Assembly (NCBI GenBank): GCA_037176705.1
Contig: CM073889.1
Coordinates: forward strand, 100,643,890-100,707,889
Source: Molossus alvarezi
Lineage: Eukaryota; Chordata; Mammalia; Chiroptera; Molossidae
Reading direction: 5' to 3'
DNA length: 64,000 nt
Below are positions 1-11,702 of the stretch, piece after piece. The stretch's first letter is position 1. Each line of letters begins with the position of its first letter. The notes below the pieces were generated by a model, which saw only the letters and a program-made list of their open reading frames with translations, was not told the origin of the DNA and made no database searches. The position numbers and the translations under genes are program-made.

Positions 1-2055
1 ACACTCCCCATATATGAGAGTTCCTGTCTCTGCACCCTTTCCTGCATTGACAACTACCAGTTTCCAGCTTTGCTAATACAACTGGGGGGGGGGGGGGGGG
101 GCTCGGGGGTATTTTCATTCATTTGATTGCTACTGAGATTTAGTTCATTTGTTTTCATATACATATCAGCAATTTCTGTTTTGACATATGAATTATTTTT
201 TAATGCCCTTTACCCTTAACCTTTGTCATATTTACGGCACATATTTTCCCCAGAATATTAATTGCCTTCTGAGAGTGTTTATAATATTTTGATGCATTTC
301 TCTGTTGTATTAATGTAGAAAACCCTTCTCCATCCAGAAATTTGATACTCAATTTAATCTTCTTCAAGGTCTCATGGTTTGTCCTTTTTTTTTTTTTTAA
401 CATTTACCTCTTTATTCCATCTGGAATTCATTTTAGGCCCCAGTGTGAATGGCGACTCTAAATTATCCCCCCCCCCCTCCCTCTCATACTTAGACAGCTG
501 TCCTGCACCGTTGCTTCAGTGAGTAATGCTGCTGATTTGTGGTTCTTCAGGGACCATGCGATGAACCCTTATGGATGCCAAATTTGTTTCTAGGCTATCT
601 GATCTAGCTGTCCATTCTTATGTCAGTTACACACCCTTTTAATTATTAAAGCTTTCGGATAGGTGAAAAGTAAGATAGCTCTTTGCAATCTTGTTTGGTT
701 TGATTTTTAGCTATCTCCCCTGCTACTCTTTCAAGTGGCTCTTAGGATAATAATTTTCAAGTCTCCATTCCCCCTTTCCTTCCAGAAATTCCCATCGGAA
801 TATGGAGTACAAATTGGTGTTGAACCTGTGAGTCATTTCAAGGAGAATTGCCATCTTAACAATGCTGTCTACCCTCTAAGGAATACTGTGTGTTTCTTTG
901 CTTAAGACTTTCTCTTAAATCTCTCAATTCACTTCTGCAGTTTTCTTCATAGAAATCTTGTACATTTCCTAATGTTACTTAAGAATTTATATTGCTTAAC
1001 TAAATGAGCTTTTGTGCATTAAAATCTCTCACTAATTAATCCTGTCATAGAAAAGCTGTTGATTTTTATATATTAATTTTGCATTTAAATACTATTATTG
1101 CCCAGCTGGTGTGGCTCAGTGAATTGAGTATCATCCCATGGACTGACAGACAGGTCCCAGTTCGATTCCTGGTCAGGGCACATGCACAGGTTGCAGGCTC
1201 GATCCTCAGTGTGGGATGTGCAGGAGGCAGCCGATCAATGTTTCTATCTCTCTCACTTCCTCTCACTCTAAAAAAAAAAAAAAAAATCAATAAAAAAGCA
1301 TTAAATACTATTATTAATTAATTAGTTCCTAAAGTCCCTTATTAATTCTAATCTTTATTAGAGAATTCTCTTGGGTTTTGCATATATGTAATCATGTTAA
1401 ATCATTTTATCTCCTTCCTTCCAAGGGTCATGGATGTTTCTGCTGTTTTTTAATCAGACCTATTGAGGTACTATATTATGTTTATAGATTTCCTGATACT
1501 AAATCATCCTTGCCTTTGCTGGGGAAAAATCTACTTGGTTATAGTGGACCTATTTGTGGGTATTTCATTTAGAACTTTCATATCTATTCACATTAGAGAA
1601 ATTAGCCATAGATTTCCTTATTTGTAATTTATATCATTATGAGAGTTTGGTAATGGGAACTGGGAAGACTTATCCTTGTCTGTGTTCTGGATCAGTTTAC
1701 AGAGCAGAGCACTTATCTAATTTTTTAAAGTTTAAATCCACTTACCTAAAAAAATCATAAGTGTGGAGACCTCTTAATTCTTTCAGGACTTTCATTTTGG
1801 TTTATGATCTTTAGGCTTTTCTGGCTCTTTATTTCTTTTTTTAGTAAGGTTTGGTATATTTATTTTTTTAATCACCTATTTCATCATTTTTTCCCAAAAC
1901 TGTCAGCACAGAGTTACAGTTTTTATTATGCTTTTTATTTATTCCATATCTGTTTTCATATTTTGTTGTTATTTCTAATTTTATTTTTATTTCTTGATTT
2001 TTTTTATATAATTTTTTTCTCTATTTTCTAATTAATTAATTTTTGGCTTTATCTG
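1..2055 (-). mobile_element. Old L1 (ORF2 part), interrupted by a Ves SINE
   Basis: AT-rich sequence reads on the reverse strand as degenerate L1 ORF2. Phrases such as the antisense of the 'tcttcatagaaatcttgtac' and 'aatcatgttaaatcatttta' segments occur in L1 order on both sides of the SINE at 1100-1297. It is heavily mutated, without open frames, and continues beyond the left edge. The exact ends are uncertain. An 18-base G run (84-101) and C runs near 470 interrupt it. Confidence 0.65.
1100..1297 (+). mobile_element. Ves SINE
   Basis: A tRNA-derived head (GCCCAGCTGGTGTGGCTCAG) contains A-box- and B-box-like motifs (GGTTCGAT-type, CAGTTCGATTCCTGG). It is followed by the GGAGGCAGCCGATCAATGTTTC body, a CT-rich stretch and an A-rich tail with TCAAT. 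The TSDs are 1081-1099 and 1298-1315, differing by one T. It is inserted into the old L1. Confidence 0.93.
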
Positions 2056-2059
2056 TAGT

Positions 2060-2278
2060 ATATGCTGAATTCAATAATATATTTTACTTCACCCACTACA
2101 TCCCACATTTCAACATGTAATCAATATTTTAAAAATATGAGAAATACTCCATTCTTTTTTTTACACTAAGTCTTCAAACACGAGTGTCTGTGTCACACCT
2201 CCCAGCACATCTCGGTTTGGATGCCACGTTCTGAGCGCTCGTCGTCCACGTGGCCACTAGCTGTCGTGTTGGACGCAT
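2060..2278 (+). mobile_element. Degraded hAT-type (MER-like) element
   Basis: The order of segments (AACATGTAATCAATAT, ACACTAAGTCTTCAAA, CAGCACATCTCGGTTTGGA, GGCCACTAGCTGTCGTGTTGG) matches a common mammalian non-autonomous hAT family that ends in a TTGGACAG-type inverted repeat. A second copy of the same family is at 17935-18205. The family name is not assigned with certainty. Confidence 0.55.
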
Positions 2279-2531
2279 GGGTTTAGATGATGTATTTGCT
2301 TCCCTTTTTAATAGCCAGCATAGTTAAGATACAAATTTACCTGTGTAAGTTTACCTTTTAGCTTTGACTACATCTCACCAGTTTTTATTTTTCCTTTTTT
2401 TTTCTTTTTATTGAATGTATTGGGGTGACATTGGTATCCCACGCGGTTTTATAGCTCTTTATTTCCTAAATAATCTATTATCATATATTTGATTGCATCC
2501 TATTCCACCTTTCTTTAGGAGAATACCTTTT

Positions 2532-2744
2532 TTTAAAAAAATTTTTGTCTTATTGATTTTAGAGAGAAAGGAAGGGAGAGAGAGACAGAAACATTGATGA
2601 GAGAGAGGATCAGTTGGCTGCCTCCTGCATGTCCCCCACTGAGGATTTGGCCCACAACCTGGGCCTGTGCTCTGACCAGGAATCGAACTGGCAACCTCTA
2701 GGTGCATGATTCAAAGCTCAACCACTGAGCCACACTGGCCAAGC
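2532..2744 (-). mobile_element. Ves SINE
   Basis: The reverse complement of a Ves SINE: T-rich start, AGAGAGAAAGGAAGG stretch, GGCTGCCTCCTGCATG, AATCGAACTGGCAACC, and CCACACTGGCC at the head. Imperfect TSDs are at 2517-2531 and 2745-2759 (AGGAGAA...CTTTT, two mismatches). A short L1 3' fragment (about 2395-2450) lies just upstream. Confidence 0.92.
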
Positions 2745-2759
2745 AGGAGAACATCTTTT

Positions 2760-3140
2760 AAACATCCAAGTAATGGGCTATTTTTTTAATTATTATTGTT
2801 CTTAATTCTTGGTCCAAGTATATAACCTGTAAAATTTCTGGGTTTTCAAATTACAGTGGAACCACAACTTACATTGAGGCTGGTTTCAATGTAGTCTTAT
2901 TAATTACATTCTTTAAATTATCCAAGTAATTAAATTTTGTTAATGTAATCATTTATGGAGTAGTAGTAGTCTTATTTCTTGATAAGTGTATTTTGAGTCT
3001 ATGGTTTTCAGTGAGTGATGTTTTATGTTAACTATTATAAGTTATATTTTTATTAATATAAATAACGTTTTTGTTTTATTTAATTTATTTATTTAATTTT
3101 ATAATCTTGAAAACTACTTTGATTTTACTAGTGCTTTAAT
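2760..3140. other. AT-rich unassigned stretch
   Basis: AT-rich sequence with no recognised gene or clear repeat. It may be further decayed L1. It contains a short inverted repeat, ACATTGA...TCAATGT, near 2871-2892. Confidence 0.4.
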
Positions 3141-3288
3141 TGCAATTTGTCCCCAGCCCTGGTTGGGTCGTGTGGGTGGCAGCCATTCGATGTGTCCCTT
3201 TCACATCGATGTCTCTCTCTCTCTTCCTCCCACTCTATCTGAACAAAAAATGGAAAAATGTCCTTGGGTGAGGATAAAAAAAAAAAAA
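3141..3288 (+). mobile_element. 5'-truncated Ves SINE
   Basis: It starts inside the element at a TTGTCCCCAGCCCTGG segment. It continues with GGGTGGCAGCCATTCGATG and the long 3' end type (CTGAACAAAAAATGG, GTCCTTGGGTGAGGATAAA), ending in an A tail. The tRNA head is missing. Confidence 0.88.
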
Positions 3289-3300
3289 AAGAAGGTTTCT

Positions 3301-3442
3301 TAAAAAATTTTTAAATCTTCAGCCAAGTATATGTTTCTATTGATTTTTAGAGAGGGGAAGAGAGAGAGAAACATTGATGAGAGAGAGAAACATCCATCAG
3401 TTGCCTCCTATACACACCCAACTGAGCCACCGACCAGGGTTC
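3301..3442 (-). mobile_element. Shortened Ves SINE in the tail of its neighbour
   Basis: A reverse-strand Ves fragment (TATTGATTTTTAGAGAGG, AGTTGCCTCC, GAGCCACCGACCAGGG) lies between exact 12-bp repeats AAGAAGGTTTCT at 3289-3300 and 3443-3454. The left repeat abuts the A tail of the preceding SINE. The middle is deleted. Confidence 0.85.
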
Positions 3443-3454
3443 AAGAAGGTTTCT

Positions 3455-4135
3455 AAAATTTTAAATTATTTTTAATGGTGGTAAAAAGAAAAAAACACAT
3501 GACATAAAATATACCACATCTCAACCATTTATATGTGTACAGTTTATTTGTGTTAAGTATGAGTTGCATCGCTATACCACCCATCTTCAAAACTTTTTCA
3601 TCTTGCCAAAAACTGAAACTTGAACCCATTAAGCAACTCTCCATTGCCCACTGTCCCCCGCCTCTGGCACCCATCATTCTACCCTGTGTTTCTATTATTT
3701 TAACTACTATAGATACCTACTGGAGTATGCAATGTTTGTCCTTTTGTGACTGGCTTACTCACTGAGCATAATGCCCTCATGGTTCACCCATATTGTAGCA
3801 GGTGTCAGTATCTCCTTCCTTTTTAAGGCTGAATAATATTCCATTGTATGCACAGACCACTTTTATCGTTCATCCATTGACAGACACCGGGGTTGCTTCC
3901 ACCTCTTGGCTCTTGTCAATAGTGCAGCCATGGACAGGAGCGTGCAAATATCTCTTCAAGATCCTGCTTTCAGTTCTTCTGGATATATACACAGAAATGG
4001 AATTGTTGGATCATATTGTGATTATATTTTTAATTTTTGAGAGATTACCATACTGTTTTCCATGGTGGCTGTACCATTTAGCTTGTTTGTTCGTTTGTTT
4101 TCAAGACAAGCATGTGGGTGGGATTTTTTAAAACA
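3455..4135 (-). mobile_element. L1 3' end (3'UTR and end of ORF2)
   Basis: On the reverse strand this is the common mammalian L1 3' region; the + strand shows TATTCCATTGTATG and GGATATATACACAGAAATGG in the expected antisense order. It is similar to the copies at 8748, 22757 and 32230. There is no open frame. Confidence 0.75.
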
Positions 4136-4439
4136 TTTGCTTATGTAAGATTCTTTCTCTTGCTTCCACTCATAGAGTGTGTTCTTTTATCCTCAAGCAT
4201 ATGAAGATGTTGGCTCGGTGTCTCTGCATTTTAACATCAAATATAGAATTAAAAGGCCGACAATATTGTTGTTCCTTTATAATAAATCTAGGGTTTGTTT
4301 TTGTTTGTTTTTTCCTTCACAAATAATTTTTTCTTCTCTTTGAAATTAAAATGAAAATTATCTTGCTTAGTGTATGTGAGCTCCCAACGTCTCTCTACCT
4401 GGACCCCCAGTGGCTTTTAATACCTTCTCTTAGGTCATA

Positions 4440-4640
4440 GCTATGACTTGACATGTCTTATCTTAGCCTTAAGGCAATGGCTGACTCTCAGTAGGACAAA
4501 CGATACTTTTGAGAATGAATGAATGAATGAATGAATGATGTTTTCACTATCCTCTAGGCCCCTTGCAGGCAGGGGCTGTAGTTGTGTCTCTACCCCAGTG
4601 CTGCGCCTCAGTGGACCACTGCCACCTACACTTGGCAGTG
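4440..4640 (+). repeat. L2/MIR-like remnant with (GAAT)n
   Basis: The repeat GAATGAATGAATGAATGAATGAATGATG (4513-4540) is followed by a CCTTGCAGGCAGGGGCTGTA-type segment characteristic of L2 3' ends, in disturbed order. It lies in the intron before the first exon. The rest of 4140-5032 shows no recognised element. Confidence 0.4.
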
Positions 4641-5032
4641 TTGTGGTTACCCTCCCTCACGTGGAGGGCGGGATTTGGAGGTTAGCAAAGAGAGAGCATT
4701 TAAGCAGAGGGAGTTGAATGGGGAGGTGATGACTCTGGGGAAGGTGTCATCCACTTCAGGATTGGGGTCAGTGAGTGAAGGCTGAGGGACCCCCAGTCTG
4801 GGGACACTGAAGAACAAGTGCTCTGGCCAAAGGTCACCGTGGTCCTACAGCCCACAGTGAGCCCCAACATTCACGCTCTAGTCAGGGGTCACCCATCCCC
4901 CTCCTCCTTGAAAACACGGGGTTTACCAGTTAACCCCGGATCGGCCCTTAGCCGGCATGCACTGCGGCAGGGCCGGTGGTGCCCGGCCCCTCTCCAGCGC
5001 CGGAGGCTGACACGTCTCTTGTTCCTCCGCAG

Positions 5033-5188
5033 AAGGACTTCACGGTGCGGGAGGAGCTGCAGCAGCAGGACGTGGAGCGCTGGCTGGGCTTCATCACCTT
5101 CCTGTGCGAGGTGTTCGGCACCATGCGCAGCAGCACGGGCGAGCCCTTCCGCGTGCTCGTCTGCCCCATCTACACCTGCCTCAGGGAG
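5033..5188 (+). CDS. CTIF: CTIF antepenultimate exon (MIF4G region)
   Basis: This 156-bp exon encodes 52 residues in phase 0, from KDFTVREELQQQD through LCEVFGTMRSSTGEPFR to CPIYTCLRE. It follows a pyrimidine-rich tract and an AG at 5031-5032, and a GT donor follows at 5189. The residues match the C-terminal MIF4G domain of CTIF as I know the family. CTIF binds the nuclear cap protein CBP80 and recruits eIF3 through this domain, standing in for eIF4G during cap-binding-complex-dependent translation and nonsense-mediated decay in the cytoplasm. Joined to the two downstream exons it reads through without a break to the natural stop. The exon is GC- and CpG-rich relative to the flanking intron. 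The related MIF4GD gene is a weaker alternative, because the joined C-terminus fits CTIF. Confidence 0.93.
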
Positions 5189-7239
5189 GTAAGACACCTG
5201 CCCGGCTCGCCCAGGGCACCAGGAAAGCTGTGCGGGGTACCAGTTCCAAAGGGATTGTCCTTGGGAAAGAGAAGGGTCCCCCTCCCCACTTCTGCGTACT
5301 GAAGCCAGGTGTTTACTTATTTACATAAAAAGTTTGCATAAGAAGGCATTATTAATTCATAATCTAGGACACGGCCTGCAGTACGTATTATTTGCATGAA
5401 TAGATCTTGGGACTGGGATGGTTTACCATGGAATTACTATTTTAAAAAAAAAAAAAGATTTGTTTTTGAAAAAGAATAAATAAGAACAACCAAGAAACGT
5501 TTGAGAAGCAAGAAGTCGGTGGGTGACTTTACCTGCCAGGCATCATAACCCACTTTGGAAGGTCAGCCTGGCTGCTCCCATGCACCCAGGCGGACGGGGC
5601 AGATGTGGAAGCTGGGAGCTTAGCGGGGCTGTTGGTGTCCTCCAGGCTGGTGGCTGGGCACACGGCTGAGAAAGTGAGAAGGGGGGAGCGGCTTCATTCC
5701 AGTTATATTTTGAGTTAGTACCAACAGAACCTGCTGACGTGAGCTAGAGCGAGGGGAGACGGGTGTCTACTCCTGTCCACCAGCCTGGTGGCACCGCTGT
5801 CTGGGGTGGGGAGTCTGGAGGAGAAGAGAGCGAGAGTGAAAAGCGGGCGTCGGCGTTTGAGTCGGGGTGACCTGCTGGTCGTCGCAGGGAGTTGTCACAT
5901 AGTTGCTCAGGTAGAAGTGTGTGGAGATCAGGAAGAGGTCATCCTGGGGACACGGACTGAGCGCTGTAGGAAGTGTTGATATGTGTCTGGTGCTCAGGGC
6001 TGGGGACCAGATGGGGTCATCCAGGGAGAGTGTGCAGATGGAGGGAGGACAGGAGCCAGCGAGGAGGCGGTGGAGGAGTGACCGGAGGCAGGAGGCGTGG
6101 GTCAGGGAAGGTTCCAGGAGCGCGTGAGAATCATCACAGTACTCCCTCCTGGGCATGGGGCTCAGCCCACTTCACACGTGCTGTACCCTCCACCCCAGCA
6201 GCAGGTCCCAGGACCTAAAGAGGAACCGATAAAACTAGGACAGAAAAGTGGCCTGGGTCTAGCAACAAGGAGGTCAGAGGGCCGTGGTGTCAGTGGACTG
6301 AGCACAGGAGCCACACTGGGCCACACTCAGGAGTTGGTGGGGGTGAGGACCTAAGCTGGACAGGTCTTTGGAGAAGTGTTTCTGTAAAAGGGAACTTGTC
6401 AGCTAAAGGGGAGGTGTGGGGTCAAAGGGCAGTTTTGTGTTTTGGGAAGAAAGGTAGTAGAGCAATTTAAAAGAAAGGAGGGGTGTGTGCAGCTGTTTCT
6501 GAAGCATCCTTTTAGAGGGAAACAGGGTGCCCATTCCAGACCATGGATCCCAGGAAGCAGAGCACACAGGCTCCCCTGGGCGCCCCTGAAACCCGAAGCC
6601 TCTGCCACCCCACGGGGCCAAACATTTTCTTAGCAAATGCACTTGAATTCTGACTTTTTTCTCAGATTCAGACAATGACCTCTCCCAACTTTATTTCCCT
6701 CTCAAAGTGTCTTAGGCTCAGAATGCAGCACCAGGAGAGGCTGTAGTTTCGCTTTTTGTATCCCTTTGGGGATGCTTTGAAGGCCACCCTCTTGGAGGCA
6801 GGAGGCTGGCCCAGAAGGCCTCCTGAGGTCCTCCCATCCCAGCCTGAGTGCCGTGAGCCCCTGACAACCCATCTTAAGGCAGAAAGCAGCTCTTTCTAGG
6901 GCAGTGACTTGGATTGTCCCAACACGTTCCCTCTGTGTGATCTGGGCACCTCCTGGTGTCGAGCAGGGAGCAGGGCTGAGCACTGGCCCTGGCTATCGGG
7001 ACACTTCTAACACCACCCGAGGCAGCACAGACGTTCTGGGGTAAGATCGGGACGGTGCCAGGAGGTCTGCACAGACGAGAAACACCCTCCTCCAGTGCCT
7101 GCTTGTTTGATGCGTTAAATTCTGGGACGGTGTCGCAAACACAAACCTCTGCCATACTCATGGTAACCTGGAAGGGTAGATGAATCATCTGTGGCTTCCA
7201 CCATTTCTTAAAAGAGGAAACCAGAGCTCATGTTCCACG

Positions 7240-7460
7240 CCATCTGCTTGAGTCCCCATGGTGAGGTGGTTCAAGAGCGTCAGCCGTGGGTTCAAATCCT
7301 GCCTCTTCCTTTGTCTAGCTGTGCTGTCTTGAGGAAGAGTTTGCCTGCTCTGAGCCTCAGTTCCTCATCGGTAAAGAGGGATCATGCTGCGTGGTCTGCA
7401 GGGTTTGGAAGGAGGAAGACGTGGTGTGGAGAGGGTGCTGTGTGCACTGGGGCAGTTGGA
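7240..7460 (+). repeat. MIR SINE
   Basis: GGTTCAAATCCTGCCTCTTCC, followed by CTAGCTGTGCTGTCTTGAGG and GAGCCTCAGTTCCTCATCGG, is the MIR core in forward order. Confidence 0.75.
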
Positions 7461-8214
7461 ATTAGGAAGGAAATGCCCAGGGGACTTGCTCTAGGGCTGG
7501 GTGGCTCTCTGAGAGCTTGTTGTCTCCCAGTCTGACTTGGGGCCTGGGCACATGCCCAATCTTAAAGGAGTTTGGGGGCTGAATGCCCTTCCAGGGACAT
7601 AACCAGTCCATGCTGGACCTGGCCTGGGGCTCCTGAATTCCCAACCCTGGGCTCTTTCTAATGGAGAACTCAACTTCCCTAAAAGGACCTTAAGAAAAGG
7701 TTGAGACAGAAAGGTGTGCCCTGGGGATCTTATCAGTCCCTTAGGAAAACCTATGACTTTCCCAGAAATCAGGAGACAGACACCTGAATGATTCGTCAGT
7801 TGCTGCCTCCCCTGCCTTATCGCGTACACATACTCATACCCGGTCCTGACCCAAAGCAGGTTGAGCCAGCTCAAAGAAGTTTCTAGAAGCCAAAGGCACT
7901 GCTGCTGCCTCTCTCCTTGATGGAAAAATTTAGGCTTTCCCCCTGGAGCTATGCAGGTGGCTGGCCCCAAATCAGCAGGGCCCGCCCTGTCCTGGGGTCC
8001 TCTCAACTCCCAGAACCAACCCCAGGCCACCGTTCCACCTGTCCACTAAATAGCATCCAGGTCATGCCCCAAGCCCCTTCAACAAGATGTGCCTGGAGCT
8101 ACACCCCAAAGTCCTGCTTAGTCCAAGTCCTCTTGTGGCCCAAATGCCCCTCCCTGCCTCCTGGCAGCCAGGGCACTCCATCCTTACAGCTCCATCCTGT
8201 CACGTGGCCCTCTA

Positions 8215-8440
8215 GTAAGTAGTGTTTAGTGCCGGTAGCTGCACAGTGATGGCATTGTCCATAGCATGTCGTGCATTCTCTCCTCTCTTAACTCAGGCAA
8301 CACCCTGAACATGATCGTCCCCATTTTCCAGAGAACAAAGAGGTCAGGCAGCTTGCTCAGGGCCACACAGCCAGCAGCCAGCAGGCAGTGTGGAAGCCAG
8401 TCTGGGCGCCAGAGTCCCTGCTCCTACCTGCCCTGCTTCC
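8215..8440 (-). repeat. MIR SINE
   Basis: ATTTTCCAGAGAACAAAGAGG, TTGCTCAGGGCCACACAGCC and GTGTGGAAGCCAGTCTGG follow the reverse-complement MIR order. Confidence 0.7.
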
Positions 8441-9117
8441 CTGCCTGGTGAGCAAAGTAGCAGCTCCTCTCATCCTGTTTAGTCCACAGCCCGCGCCTGC
8501 TCCACGGCACAGGCCAAATCGATCTTTGTGGAATCGATGGTTTTTGCCATAAATAGCATTTGCCAATCAGAGAGCCTTCTTCGAGGGACAGAGAGGAATG
8601 CTTTTCAATGAGTCCTATTGTTTAAGAGCCAGTGGTTTCTGCCAAGATGGTTTCAAAGTGATTGAAGATGTTATTGACCCGAAGCTGCGTGGGTCTCCTT
8701 GCCCTCCTGCTCACAACTCCTATTTGCCTCGTGAACTCTTCTTAATGTTTTTAGTTTTTATTGTGATAAGAACACTTCACATATGATCCAGCCTCTTGAC
8801 AGATGAAGTGTATAAAACAGGGTTGTTATCTATAGGCACACTGTTGTACAGATCTCTAGAACTCACTCATCTGGCATAACTGAAATTTTGTACCAGGCGT
8901 TAGCAATTTCCCACTTCCCCCTGCCACCGAACCTCTGGCAACCACCATTTTATTCTTTGTTTCTGTGAGTCTGACTGTTTTAGATACCTCATTTAAGTGG
9001 AATCAAACAGTATTTGTCCTGTGACTGGCTTATTTCACTTAGCACCGTGTCTTGCATGTTCATCCGTGTTGTTGCATATTGCAGAATGTCCTTCTTCAAA
9101 AGGCTGAAGAGTATCCC

Positions 9118-9119
<2 letters not shown>

Positions 9120-9178
<59 letters not shown>
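9120..9178. repeat. (GT)n(AT)n microsatellite
   Basis: About 20 GT units pass directly into about 8 AT units, inside the L1 3' region. Confidence 0.95.
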
Positions 9179-10356
9179 CACATTTTAATCCATTTATTTG
9201 TCAATGAGCTTGTTTCCAGATCTTGGCTACTCTGAATAACGCTGCAATGAACATGAGAGTGCTAACACGTCTTCAGGATCTTGATTTCGATTCTTCTGAA
9301 TAAATACACAGAAGCGAGATTGCTGGATCATATGGTAGTTCTATTTTTAATTGTTTGAGGAACCCTCCCTACTGTTTTTCATAGCAGCTGTACCATTTTG
9401 CATTCCCACTAACAATGTGTAAGAGTTCTAATTTCTCCACATCTTTCTAACACTTGTTGTCATATATGTATCTGACATCCTCACAAGTTTGAGGTGATAT
9501 CTCATGGTTTTGATTTGTATTTCCCTGATGATTAGTGACATTGAGCATATTTTCATATATCTGTTGGCTGTTTGTATGTCTCCTTTGGAAAAATGTCGAT
9601 TCAAGTCCTTAGCCCACTTTTTAAATCTGGTTATTAGGTTTTTTATTGCTATAGGGTTGTAGGTGTTTCTTATCTATTTTGAGAATTAGCCCCTTATCAG
9701 ATACATAGTTTGTAAATATTTTTCCCTATTCTGTAGGTTGTGTTTCTACTCTATTGATTATTTCCTTTGCTAGGCAGAAGCGTTTGAGTTTGATGTAGTC
9801 CCACTTGTCTAGTTTTGCTTTTGTGTTTTTGGTGTCATAGCCATGAAGTCACTGCCAAGACCAATGTCATAAAGCTTTTCTCCTGTTTTCTTCGAGGAGC
9901 TACAGTTTCAGGTCTTACGTGAAGTGTTTAATCCCTTTGGAGTTGATGTTTGTGTGTCACGTAAGAGTTGGATTTTGTTCTTTTGCATATGGATATCCAA
10001 TCTTCCCAGCACCGTTTGTTGAAGAGACTCTCCTTTCTCCATCATAGTTGTTTTGGGGTATTTTGGGGTTTTTTTGGTACCTTTTCAAAGATCAGTTGAC
10101 CATATATACATGGATTTATTTCTGGACTCTCAACTCTGTCCCATTGGTCTATATGTCCATTTTAATTACTATAGCTTTATAATATATTTTGAAATTAGGA
10201 AGTGTGATGCATCCTGATTTGTTCTTTCTAAAACTGTTTCATGGTTGGTTGGTTGGTTGGTTGGCTGGCTGGCTATTTGGGGTCTTTTATGGTTTCATAT
10301 GAATTTTAGAATTGCTTTTCTATTTCTGTAAAAAAAAAAAGATCATTGGAATTTTT

Positions 10357-10571
10357 AAAAATATGTTTTTATTGATTTTTTTAGAGAGAGAGGAAGGGAG
10401 AAAGAGATAGAAATATCGATGTGAGAGAGAAACATTGATCTGGCTGCCTCCTGCTCCACCCCTACTGGGGATCGAGTCTGAAACCTGGGCATGTGCCCTG
10501 ATCCGGAATCGAACCGGGATCTCTAAGTCCATGGGACCACACTCAATCCACTGAGCTATACCAGCCGGGCA
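10357..10571 (-). mobile_element. Ves SINE inside the L1
   Basis: The reverse-strand Ves structure is complete, from TTTATTGATTTTTTTAGAGAG to CTGAGCTATACCAGCCGGGC. Diverged TSDs TCATTGGAATTTTT (10343-10356) and CCACTGGAATTCTG (10572-10585) flank it, and L1 sequence resumes immediately after. Confidence 0.9.
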
Positions 10572-11676
10572 CCACTGGAATTCTGATAGGTATTACACTG
10601 AATGTGTAGGTCACTTTGGCTAGGATGGACATTTTAACAATATTAACCTTCAATCCGAGATCAGAAGCAAGACAAGAGTACCCACTCTCCCCACTCCTAC
10701 ACCACATATTACAGGAAGTCATAGCCAGAGCAATTAGGCAAGAAAAAAATGTATAAATGCATCCAAATCAGAAAAGAAGAAGCAAAATTGTCTCTGTTTA
10801 TAGATGACAGGATCTTATATATAGACAACTCTAAAGTTTTCACCGAAAAAAAACTTTTAGAATAAATGAATTTAGTAAAGTTACAGGATACAAAAATCAA
10901 CATACAAAGTCATTTACATTTCTATGCACTAATAACAAACTATCTGAAAAGAAGACTGGGGAAATGATCCCATTACCATAGCATCAGAAAGAATAAAATA
11001 CTTAGGAATAAAGAAGTGAAAGATTTGTACACTGAAAACTACAAACTGTTGATGAAAAAGTTAAAGAAGATACAAACAAATGCTAAGACATCCCTCCAGG
11101 TGTTTTTTAATAGCATTCTAAGGGCCCCTGCATCCTGCCAGGATCCTCAGCCGAACCGTGGCCGTGAGGATCCCCCACACAGGGGGGCTCTAATTAGTAT
11201 TTCTTGCCCAAGCTAAGGTTTCGTCATCTCCCTTCTCAGCTGGAGCCCACCTGCCATGGTTTGAGTCTGCTTCACCCAGCCCAGTCCTCTTCCCTCACCC
11301 TTTCCTGACCCTGCAGTGCTCTCAGCCCCGTCACCCCTGTGACCCCGGGGTGATTCGGCTAGACTCTCCCCATTATCATCAAATGCTTCTCTCTGGGCCC
11401 CTTACTTCAAGAGCTGTGTTGAAAATTCCTCTGGCAGGGCACGCTGGAGCGACGTCTAACCCGGTACACCGGTTTCTTTGAGCACACTGCCCATGCGCGG
11501 TGGACCTGTCTCTGTAGCTCCTCTCGCTTTTTCTCTCTATTCCAATCTCCGCAGTCCATCTCTACCCATAATTCCCATCTTCCTGCTCCCTTCTGAGCTC
11601 GGCGCCCATTGCCAGAGGTCAGAAATAGAGAAAAAGAGGAAGGGAGGGGGCACCTCTGTCAGGAATCTCTCATCCC

Positions 11677-11702
11677 TCTGCACCCCCCCCCCCCCGCCCC
11701 AC
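11677..11702. repeat. C-rich homopolymer run
   Basis: A long poly-C run (CACCCCCCCCCC...GCCCC) lies in otherwise unique intronic DNA. It is a likely sequencing or assembly weak spot. Confidence 0.85.

Larger units (their letters stand above)
8748..11095 (-). mobile_element. L1 with inverted 5' part (twin-primed)
   Basis: From about 8748 to 10646 the element is L1 on the reverse strand (3'UTR and distal ORF2; + strand landmarks TAGCACCGTGTC and TTGCTGGATCATATGG). From about 10649 to 11095 it is L1 ORF2 on the forward strand (GATCAGAAGCAAGACAAGAG, CTGTTTATAGATGACAGGAT, TAAATGAATTTAGTAAAGTT). The two parts are adjacent in an ordinary ORF2, so one insertion had its 5' end inverted. A Ves SINE (10357-10571) and a GT/AT microsatellite lie inside. 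Stops are frequent. Confidence 0.82.

Noticed and set aside
1100..1190. tRNA-like A-box and B-box sequences, here and in every Ves copy
   Set aside because: They belong to SINE heads followed by SINE bodies and A tails. No complete tRNA cloverleaf gene was identified.
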